DNA of 64,000 nt from Erpobdella octoculata (Eukaryota > Annelida > Clitellata > Hirudinida > Erpobdellidae). Made by a program: the position numbers and the translations under genes. The stretch lies in the NCBI GenBank assembly GCA_963978895.1, contig OZ022247.1, positions 22,837,871 to 22,901,870 on the forward strand. The letters run 5' to 3'. The notes under the pieces were generated by a model. It saw nothing but the letters and a program-made list of their open reading frames with translations. It ran no database searches and was not told the DNA's origin. Position 1 is the stretch's first letter; each line of letters opens with the position of its first letter. Shown here one piece after another: positions 55,163 through 64,000 of this stretch.

Positions 55163-57128
55163 CTGCTTCCCTGTTTTGCTCATTTGCTTCCCTGTTTTGC
55201 TCATTTGCTTCTTTTGTTTATCCTTATAGCTGTCTGTCTGTATCTTTCTATACTATTTTGCTTATCCTCATATATATATATACAAAACTTTTTTTTAAAA
55301 TTCATCAGCTTCCTAAAAATTCTTCTACAGATATTGAACAGACTTGCACACTGAAATAAGTTATTACTATATTTATATTATAATCAGAAGAAACATTGAA
55401 AGCAAATAATTCCATATCTGATGATGAAGATGATGATGAAGATGACGATGATGATGGTGATGATGATGTGGTGATGATGATGATGATGGAGAACTTGGAG
55501 AGCTAATTTTAACTAACAGCAGCAGAAAAAGTGGAATGTACATTTCCACAAATAAACTTCAAAATCAAAAGAAAAACTTGACAATGGGGCTGTAACCATA
55601 AATAAACTATTTCTTTTTGCATTTCCTCTCTCTCTCTCTCCTTTCCTCACACACAAAAGTACACACACACAAGCACATAATCTTTCATCTAAATGTTATT
55701 AAACTTTCTTCAAGCTCCATCCAAGCCAAATAAATCATAACATATTGAAACATCACATATCATTAAGCTACTTCTATGGAATTTCACAATCTTTATAAAT
55801 AACTGCTTCAAAAATACTAACAGAACAATAAGAGTTATTTTTACCATAATTCATTGCTATCTTTACCATAATTCATTACTAACTTTACCACAATTCATTA
55901 CTTTCTTTACCACAATTCATTACTTTCTTTACCACAATTCATTACTTTCTTTACCACAATTCATTACTTTCTTTACCACAATTCATTACTATCTTTACCA
56001 CAATTCATTACTATCTTTACCACAATTCATTACTTTCTTTACCACAATTCATTACTTTCTTTACCACAATTCTTTATTATCTTAACTAGCTTGAAATGCT
56101 TACCTTAAGGAGAGAATGAGGCAATATCCCAAACATCGATTTCAATAGAAAACAAAAATTACTTCTACATCTTAATATCCGTAAAACAAAAACAATATTC
56201 ACTCGATAAGTTTTCCCTAATCCCCTTGTAAACATAAAATAACTCATGGTGTTATACTAGGAGTTAAGAAAATATCAAAAGGAATAAAAAACTGGCTTGA
56301 AATAATATAGAAACAAAATTTTGAGTCGTGTTATTAAGAATTTGCTTAATTTGAATATTGCAGAATATCTGGTTATTTATATACTATTTCATATTCATTA
56401 GTACTATTCAACTACTAATTAATTAATAGTTAACTTTTTAGTTAATTACTATTAACTCTTTAGCAGCTTATAGAGAAAAGGGTATAAATTTAACAAGGAA
56501 CAAATTGTTTTGAAAAATCTTTCTGCAAAGAATGAAACCATGTCCATCTTCTTTAAAATATTTAAAAAATCAATTAAAATGTAATTAACCAGCTAGAACA
56601 GAAACATAAACAGCTGAGATAATTTATTAAGTTGTATAAGATTATAACTTATAATCTTATAATTTATAAGATAAGTAGAGTTAATTAAGTAAGTTTAAGA
56701 CAGTTTAAGTCAAGTCTCTAAGTCATGTTCAGGGGTAAAACCATAAAACACCATTAACAAAAAAGCTCAACAAACCTGTTCTTATTAATTAATAATGAAA
56801 TGTGTTTTCGTTAACTGTTATAGTATAGTTAATAATGACTAATATAATATGCTTAAATGACATTAACAAACTTCTAGCTGATTCTAGCATGTGAGAGAGA
56901 CGAAGCAAACTGATTTTCATATTATTTGGCAACGAGACTGCCCATCATTATTAACAAAATACCAATCATTAGCTGGCTAGTTAGAAGAAGACCACTTAAA
57001 TAAAATAAACAAACAAATAAATCTCTCTGAAATATCTCTTACTTGCAAATAAATAACTATAAATATGTAATCACAAGCACTGACTCACCAACGCTACCGG
57101 CGCATCAAAATAATAATAACAGAACAGC
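54064..57128. other. AT-rich intergenic region
   Basis: No gene seen. It holds AAATAAAC-type repeats (54750-54905), (TGTATG)n (55088-55165), (GAT)n (55420-55490), a 22-bp minisatellite (listed) and short GA/CA tracts. Confidence 0.6.
55845..56080. repeat. 22-bp minisatellite
   Basis: About eleven copies of ATTACTTTCTTTACCACAAT plus TC, first and last diverged. Confidence 0.92.
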
Positions 57129-57815
57129 AGTACACTGAGCACGGTTTCACTAACTGCCTAAATTTTATTAATCAATTTCTAAAAATAGCTTTCTGGAGAT
57201 GGCTGCAACATTAAAGCATATTTTGTAAAAAAAAAATATTTTATAAGTAATTTTAATAAAACAAAATACAGAGATTATTATTTACAAAAGCAAACAAAAA
57301 TTTACGTAGTAAATTAGATATATTTATTTTTCGATCGCCAGGATAGTCAACGTCAACGTCTTGGCGAGTGGGCTCAATCTCTTTTTCATCGATAATTTAG
57401 AAACACAAAACAATAATAGATTAATTTAAAATAACATGCATACAGTTTACAACTTTAGACTCTTATAGGTCTTATAGTACACTGAGCACGGTTTCACTAA
57501 CTGCCAAAATTTTATTAATCAATTTCTAAAAATAGCTTTCTGGAGATGGCTGCAACATTAAAGCATATTTTGTACAAAAAATATTTATAAATAATTTTAA
57601 TAAAACAAAATACAGAAATTATTATTTACAAAAGCAAACAAAAATTTACGTAGTTAATTAGATATATTTATTTTTCGATCGCCAGGATAGTCAACGTCAA
57701 CGTCTTGCCGAGTGGGCTCAATCTCTTTTTCATCGATAATTTAGAAATACAAAACAATAATAGATTAATTTAAAATAACATGAATACAGTTTACAACTTT
57801 AGACTCTTATAGGTC
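57129..57815. repeat. 347-bp tandem duplication
   Basis: Copy 1 (57129-57471) and copy 2 (57476-57815) start with AGTACACTGAGCACGG and end with GACTCTTATAGGTC. They differ by few substitutions and one short indel in an A-run, so the duplication is recent. No coding potential; each copy holds TCGATCGCCAGGATAGTCAA. Confidence 0.92.
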
Positions 57816-57876
57816 ATTTCTAATAATGAATCAGCAAAGAAAGTCATGTGTGAGCATATCGATAAAAGAGGGTATC

Positions 57877-59510
57877 CTATCAAAAGACCGAAAATATAAG
57901 GGCGAAAACAAAAGGGCGAACATAAAAGGGCGAAACTAAAAAGGGCGAATGCTAAAAAGATCGCACGATAATAAGAGCGAAAATGAAAAGGGCGAAACTA
58001 AAAAGAGCGCACAATAAAAAAGGCGAACGTCAAAAAAGCGAAAACATGAAATATTATAATTTATAATTTTACCCACACACTAGCAGCACAAACCAACTTT
58101 CTTTCTTCTGCTATCTCGCTTTCACTCTCTCTCCCTAGTGAAACGCATGGTACTTTATTATTTGTTCCTCTCTCTTTTTTTCTCTCTCACTCTCACTCTC
58201 GCTCTCTCTTTGTCCTTAGTAAAATGCATGTTTCTTTTTTTCTCATTCTTTTTATTTAATGTTTCTCTCGTTATAATTTTTTATCTATTGTCTTTTTTTG
58301 TTTTGTTTTTCTCTCTTTTCTTTTCTTTTATTTTTTCTATTTGTGTTTTTCTTCTCTCCCTTTTCCTAAATGATAATGATATTGTGGTGCGGGTGTTTTA
58401 AATGTTTAATAAATATTATAACAGTTAATTGTCTCCTTCTCTTTTTCTTCCCCTCGCTCTCTCTCTCTCTCTCTTTCTCTCTCATAGTTCCCATGAAGAT
58501 TCACTCATGTGAATGTTGCAAACACATTAAAAACACATTAGTGCAAGATGCCAATGTCACGGTCAAGAAACTTCCTACTTAATTATAGTTCAAACTTGAA
58601 TTTATAGATAAGTATTTTTTGTACCAATTTGGTTATAGGAAAATTTGCTCATTTAAAAACTTATTTAACTCTACAGTTTCTGTACAAAAAGTGATGCCCA
58701 AATTATACCCAGCAGTGGAGAGTTATAACCAAAAAAATAATAATATTATAAATTACATTGATAAATTAAACTTCAATAATACAATAATGGGTTGAAATAA
58801 CTTTGGACATTTTAACTAGAAACAATTTGATCGCGGACATTGTACATAGCGCTAAAAATTGAAAAAAGAAATTCAAATAAAATACACGTTTTATCACTGT
58901 TCTGTTGATCATGGAACCGAGAGAATGATAGAGAAAACTTTATTTGTTTGTGTGCGTGCCTGAATGAAAAAGAAGATAAAATTCGTGCGCGCGTGCGTGC
59001 GTGTGATAGAAAGAGAACCCGGTAATGGCAAGTATCTGAAATGGCTAAATCTAAAATTACTAACGGGGCTGCTTGGAGTTTTTAGAGGTTTTGCCATCAT
59101 TTTTCTCTCACCTTTTCCCTCCCTCTGTTTCCTTTCCTTTCCTATTTGTTTTCCCGTTCTCGCACACACGGTCCCTGAATGCCCCGCTGCCACTCGCTCT
59201 CCCTTTCCCGCTCACACTCTCACTCACTTGCGCAATCCCACTCGTTCTTCCGCTATCCCTTCATTTTTTTTCAATTTTTTTGCCCATAAAACTTTAAATA
59301 GATTTCTTAAAAATTTATTGAAACATAGATAATACAAACTTATTTTCGCCTTTTTGATGTTCGCTTTTTTTATTGTTCGCCTTTTTTAGTTTCGCCCTTT
59401 TCATTTTCGCTCTTATTATCGTGCGCTCTTTTTAGCATTCGCCCTTTTTAGTTTCGCTCTTTTTTGTTCGCCCTTTTGTTTTCGCTCTTATGTTTTCGCC
59501 CTTTTGATAG
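57877..59510. mobile_element. Foldback-like non-autonomous DNA transposon with long terminal inverted repeats
   Basis: The left end (57877-~58044) and right end (~59342-59510) are inverted copies of each other starting CTATCAAAAG. Each is built of 10-14-bp sub-repeats (AAAAGGGCGAAA, AAAAGAGCGAAA, AAAAAGGCGAAC) in the same order on both sides, including a matching GCGCACGATAATAAGAGCG segment. The 1.3-kb interior has no transposase; a small plus-strand frame (MKIHSCECCKHIKNTL) follows an acceptor-like CT tract at ~58488 but I do not recognise it. No clear target duplication was seen; TA is possible if the ends extend two bases. Confidence 0.85.
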
Positions 59511-59812
59511 TAAACCATAAAAGAGAGCACTTCTTTTCAAGTCCTCGAAGAGTTTTAGAGGTAAGCAAGACTCTTCGGAAAGATATGCAAATTGTGTGGT
59601 CGTATGTTGATACATTTATATATGTAACAGCGTTCAGTAGAGTCAGAGGCTATGAAAACACAACGATTCTACCATTCCGAGTCGTTTGTTTAGGAAATAG
59701 GCGAATTAGCGATTGTTATTAAAATATAAAAAAAATTGAACATGCATGGAACCTTCAAAGAGTTCCAGTTTATACTGACTTGGCTTATTTGGCCGACATC
59801 ATTTATACACTC

Positions 59813-59870
59813 CAGTGGCGGATTTAAGGACCGAGGGCGCCCCGTTCCGCCCTCCAATAAATACGTTTTT
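59813..59870 (+). mobile_element. Possible hAT-type transposon end
   Basis: CAGTGGCGGATTTAAGGACC resembles the left terminus of many animal hAT elements (CAGNGGCGGAT). No matching inverted end was found downstream, so this would be a truncated copy. Confidence 0.3.
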
Positions 59871-60328
59871 TTACAATACGTGGATATCTTGATATAGCTT
59901 TATGCTTCTTTTCTATTGCCATATAAAATTGTTCGTATAAGCAAATTAAAATCACTTACAAATTAACAAATCGGCAACAAAAATCACTTTCATACGGACA
60001 AATCGGCAACTGAAAGCCCATTGGCCGCCTCAGAGAAAAACTATAAACTACGCGTCGCTTGGACAAGAGTTAGTAGATGTAAATTGGAAACAATTGTTAA
60101 GTAAAGGAAAAACGAGTTTTTAACACAAATTTTTTTTAATTGAATCATGTACTGTCATCCAATAAAAAGCTATACTGAAAGTTTCAGCTTCCTAGCTAGT
60201 CAAAAAGCTGGTTAAATTTTACTTGCAAGATTTGCGTACAGAGAAAGACACACACACAAACAGAGATTGTAATCTAAATAAAAAATTGTAAAAAAAAAGT
60301 TAAAAGATACATTACACTGTACCCTTAC

Positions 60329-60709
60329 CTTTGTTTCTGCTGGAGACGCTATATAAATTTGAATTTTAGGGGGTTTGGCAGTCTTATTAAAATCTATTTT
60401 TTGTTCATTATTTTGTATAACTTGTCTCCACCCATCAAAAAACTGTGGTAGTTTAACTGCAAGTGGCAACCGAATTGTGACAGATGCCATATGAAGCATG
60501 AAGGTTCTTAAAAGTGCTTTGTTCAACAAAACTGTACCTAATTGGTCGGAGAAAGCTTCGTCTATAATTCGCGAGCGACCATCGGTCGTAAAGGGTAACA
60601 AAAAGCAAAAACTTGTACTCGGCTGACCACAAAATTCTTCAAGTGCTAGAGTGATTGGATCACGGTTACAATACATTTGGCACAATCCTTTCTTGATATC
60701 AAAAGACAC
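60329..60709 (-). CDS. Internal exon of an unrecognised protein-coding gene
   Basis: A 381-nt open segment, phase 0-0, between an acceptor (CGTCATCAG at 60710) and a donor (GTAAGG at 60328). It encodes 127 residues with ordinary protein composition: starts VSFDIKKGLCQMYCNRDPIT, includes LPFTTDGRSRIIDEAFSD and LPQFFDGWRQVIQNN, and ends PPKIQIYIASPAETK. I do not recognise the family. No neighbouring exon was found: downstream is AT-rich DNA and the hAT-end fragment, upstream is the MITE. It could be an orphan exon of a gene split by long introns or a decayed transposon gene. Confidence 0.5.
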
Positions 60710-60801
60710 CTGATGACGATTGGCAGCAGTGTGCGTGCATTAGACTGGTTTTAAAGACGTGAGAAACACGATACAACGTTATTAGAACCAGTAATCTTTA
60801 G

Positions 60802-61045
60802 CAGAGTACTGCACGGGTTGGGTCGGGCCGTGATTTTTAAGAGTTTAAAACGGGCCGGGCCTAAGTCAAGTCGGACCGGGACGAGCCGGGTCAAGATTTT
60901 TGCTAAGCATAGGGCTTTTGGGCCTGTAAAAACGAACCGTACCGGGCCTGAAGTTTTAGCTTTTGAAACGGATCAGGCTGGGTTGGGCTGGGCCGGGCTG
61001 AATTGCCGACGGACCGCAAAAAATCGCCCCGTGCAGTACCCTCTA
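60802..61045. mobile_element. hAT-like MITE, 244 bp
   Basis: Ends are inverted: CAGAGTACTGCACGGG on the left and, read inward from the right, TAGAGGGTACTGCACGGG. Flanks ATCTTTAG (60794-60801) and ATGTCTAG (61046-61053) agree at 6 of 8 bases, as expected for an old 8-bp target duplication. The interior is GC-rich (GGGCCGGGCC-type runs), unlike its surroundings. No coding capacity. Confidence 0.7.
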
Positions 61046-61276
61046 ATGTCTAGTATTCATTGGTTTGTTTTATTTAAGTACAAGCAGACATGAAAATTCA
61101 ATGTTGTGCTAAATGCACAACGAAAAAGTTCTTGTTTGAATTTGCAGATGGTAATTGAAAATTACGGGCGCAAAATATAATATAAAACATTTTAACTGTC
61201 GGTACAGTTGTGTACAGCGCACACTAATCTACATAATTAATGTGAAAAAAAAGTTTACAAAATTTAAATACGGTTC

Positions 61277-62221
61277 TTAAATGTTCTTCAGTCCTTTTTC
61301 GGCTTTCCATCCGATGTAGGTGTTCCAAAACAGGGCAATGAAGTTGATGAAGAGGACTCGGAACTTGGGAGGAAGGAGGTAGAAGTTGATGACCTGTACG
61401 ACTGGCCACACCTTGTAGCTCACCACGAGACAGGTGAACATGTCCCTGGCAAACCTTTGCTCGATTTCGTTACGACTGTCTCTACGGAGGAGAGCCAGGA
61501 CGAGCAGGTAGACCACCAGGTAAAATGGTAGAAACAGAAGCTACAAGCGTATTGAGAATAATTTATTGATTATGAAGATACTTTAAGCTACAAAAAAAAT
61601 TGAATTTCTGATTGCAGCAAAGATCTCCAAGTTTCCATCTCACGTTTGGAAATAAAACGAGTTTATTAGAGTCGTTTAATGTCTGAAAGCTTTCAATAAA
61701 AAAAAATTGAAGGGTAAATTCAGACTCACTTGATCCAGCAGTGTCTTTCGAACTGTCTGCGACCATTTTGACTCCACGCTGACATGTTTATCTAGCGCTG
61801 AATACCAAAAGTGCATTCCCGGTCCGGCCAGAAACAGCCCGACACCGACGAATCGGCAGGCCCGGAAAAGTTCAAACCCTGCCAGTCCCCTGGACTCGAG
61901 AACGACCTGGGCTACGATGTCTCCAAGTCCCATCACGAAACCGGTATTGATGGAGGTTGATAAACACGGACGATAAGTCATCAAGTGATCCAGGTGAGAC
62001 AGAATTCTAGAAGTTCTCTTACCTGAAGCCGACGCTGCCTGATTTGACCTGGACAGCGTACCAAACGTATTCAACACCTGGAATGACGACGATGGAGGAG
62101 GAAGTGACAAAACTGGAGGAAAGGAGTGAAGACATTCGTACAACGAGGTTCTTCTACAAACGGCCAATAACGGTTGAGTTTTTTTCAAGCTAAACAATCG
62201 ATAGAGGCTGACTCTTAGCAT
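61277..62221 (-). CDS. MPV17/PMP22-family mitochondrial inner-membrane channel-like protein
   Basis: Two exons, 61730-62221 (164 codons from ATG 62221) and 61277-61540 (87 codons plus TAA), GT-AG, phase 0; 251 residues. Family signatures: YRPCLSTSINTGFVMGLGDI near the start of the core, GPGMHFWYSALDKHV, RKTLLDQ, then VWPVVQVINFYLLPPKFRVL and FWNTYIGWKAEKG near the C-terminus. The closest match by eye is MPV17 itself (MGLGDI, NFYLVP, WNSYLSWKA), which forms a non-selective inner-membrane channel important for mitochondrial DNA maintenance. Four hydrophobic segments are visible. The ~75-residue N-terminal extension is rich in Arg/Leu/Ser and nearly free of acidic residues, as expected for a mitochondrial presequence. 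Confidence 0.9.
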
Positions 62222-64000
62222 TTCAACGCCATATTATTATTATTGTTTACGAGCAGTTTTAAAAACCTTACGCGATCGTTCTTTATTGGACTTTAAGACT
62301 CACTGAAAAGCTTTTATTATGATTGCTGCGAAAAAAAACCACGTCTTATTCGACTTACTTGACGAAACGAAGCTTTTCTAGTTGAGAAACTGCAACAATG
62401 AAAACAATAAACGACTAAAACGATCCCTGTTAAATTTTTTTTCGTTCAAATTTGACGCGGTTCGGTACTTAAACAAGTACACGACGACTCGTGTGTGACT
62501 GAACTTTGCTATTAAAAGAGAACACAGAAACGAGTTTTATTATTTTAACGGGTTTTAATGAGTTTTTTTTTTAATTCTAATAACAGTAAACATGAGACCA
62601 TGAGGCCAGGAACGTAACTAACACATATCAATCTCACGAGGGGGTGTCATTGTCGAATCTCACAGACAATTCTTTTTTAAATCATTATATTGTGAACACA
62701 CGTGCCGAAGCATTTTGAATAAAAAAAAGTGCATTATAAAAATAATAGAAAATGGGTTTAATCAATTATTAATGACAATGCATCTTTGGCTTTATTATAG
62801 AACACTTTTTTTCAAAAACTCGCACCTACGACATACGTAAACAGTAATAGTATATACTGAACTTTGCTATTAAAGAAGAACGAAAAGCGTATTTTATGAT
62901 TTACGAGTTTTAATGTGTTTCTTTTTTTAAATTTCATCCAAAAAATCCCCAGAGACTGCGAGATAATCTAAAACATGTTGATAATCTAGCTTACAGAATA
63001 CAGATGTTTCGGACGACTTAATAGATTATTTTAATGTTCTTCCGAGAAGGGAAGGCAAGGTTTAAGAAACAATGATGGACTCCGGAAGGTGGAGAAGTTC
63101 CGTCTCTCGGTGTCAAGTTGAAAGCTTAAACTGTGGAGTGCCGATTTTGTTAGGAGGTTTTTGACCTAGGGCAGGCTGTAGTACCTACTTTCCTCTGACG
63201 AAACTTGTCTGTCAACGAGCTGACCACCGAAGATATCTCAGAGTTGCGTGGGTGTTGTTGTCGTTGTTGTGGTTGTTGTGGTCGTTGTGGTTGTTGTGGT
63301 CGTTGCCCGATGAGTTTTTGTTGGCATCGCAAAGAGTAGAAAGCAGATCGAGCCATTTCATTTTGTTTTATTTTCAAATTTATTTCTTCGTTTTTTATGA
63401 TCATTCATTTTTTTCAATCAGTTTAAATAAAAATATTATTCAAATATTAATAAGATGCTGAGTAAGAAACTGAATCGTTAAAATGAAGAACGTGAACAAG
63501 CACGAGAGAGAGAAAGAGAGGCAGAGAAACAGACAGACAAAAACAGATACATACACAGAGAGACAGAGACAGAAATGCCCAACTGAACTTTGCTACCAAC
63601 TAAACATCAAAATAAGTCCACGTGATGAATAATAAACAATCACATTCATTAGTTATTCGAGGCCTAAAAATGTTCTAAGTTGTTTATTTTCAAATAAAAA
63701 TATTTAAAAAAAATCTGTATAAACACTAGATCATAATCAAGGTTACTCAGAACCCTTAGAAAACCGTCAACTGTTGAAGTACAAAAAAATACACAGTCAC
63801 AAACACACACGCATATGTGAACATAGATACACGCATAACTTCGAAGCCCATAAAAAATAAATAATAGGTATTCATTCAGGAACTGTATAAACGTTCTTAG
63901 TTGTTCAGAGATTTGAAGCATGAAATGGAAAAAAATATTATTATTCATCCAAATATTTTTTATTATTGTTGTAGCCGACAACTATTAGATGCAAGCACAA
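62222..64000. other. Upstream flank of the MPV17-family gene, no gene seen
   Basis: AT-rich. It contains a diverged ~90-bp direct repeat (62498 and 62856, with a shorter third copy at 63582), a GTT/GTC-rich tract at 63252-63306 and a GA-rich tract at 63500-63572. No TATA box was evident directly upstream of 62221. Confidence 0.5.

Noticed and set aside
58138..59332. Several 70-120-codon frames inside the foldback element
   Set aside because: Low-complexity CT/GT-rich translations without homology; the core looks non-coding.
63150..63404. Minus-strand 84-codon frame with a Gln/Pro repeat
   Set aside because: Driven by a GTT/GTC simple tract; an adjacent frame is also open and no convincing splice sites or homologue were seen.

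Overview
This is a eukaryotic, metazoan window: one very large multi-exon gene with GT-AG introns, AT-rich introns and intergenic DNA full of microsatellites (ATC/GAT, CATA, TA, CA, AAAT) and private minisatellites. My best guess is a lophotrochozoan such as an annelid (leech-like genome texture), but that is low-confidence inference.

Layout. (1) 4-381 (-): first coding exon of an unrecognised secreted protein, with a TATA box at 553-563; the rest lies beyond the left edge. (2) 382-3427: intergenic, repeats only. (3) 3428-50680 (-): a complete spectraplakin gene (shot / MACF1 / dystonin / vab-10 family). I assembled 77 coding exons by hand; every junction is GT-AG and phase-compatible, and the exons sum to 25,611 nt, a predicted 8,536-residue protein. 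Its order is CH1-CH2 actin-binding domain, plakin domain with SH3, a disordered linker, a single 10,377-nt exon, a long spectrin-repeat rod, two EF-hands, a GAS2 domain and a Ser-rich tail with an EB1-type SxIP motif (SKIP). The 10.4-kb exon carries plectin/plakin repeats at both ends around a very acidic region. Part of that region is about 17 copies of a Cys-containing repeat I do not recognise. A second, phase-matched first exon (47236-47946) would give an isoform lacking CH1. (4) 51-57 kb: 5' flank with a few weak exon candidates. (5) 57-61 kb: mobile and duplicated DNA, namely a 347-bp tandem duplication, a 1.6-kb foldback-like element with ~168-bp inverted ends, and a 244-bp hAT-like MITE with imperfect 8-bp target duplication. 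(6) 60329-60709 (-): one internal exon of an unrecognised gene. (7) 61277-62221 (-): a complete two-exon MPV17/PMP22-family gene. (8) 62222-64000: no gene seen.

The spectraplakin would link F-actin (CH1-CH2), junctions or intermediate-filament partners (plakin region), microtubule lattice (GAS2) and microtubule plus ends (SxIP). The giant exon is phase 0-0, so skipping it keeps the frame; this parallels the plakin-type versus spectrin-type isoforms known for vab-10 and shot. The candidates I rate highest for undescribed biology are the acidic Cys-repeat array, the CH1-less first exon with a Cys/His cluster, and the 1.5-kb purine/pyrimidine mirror in intron 75.
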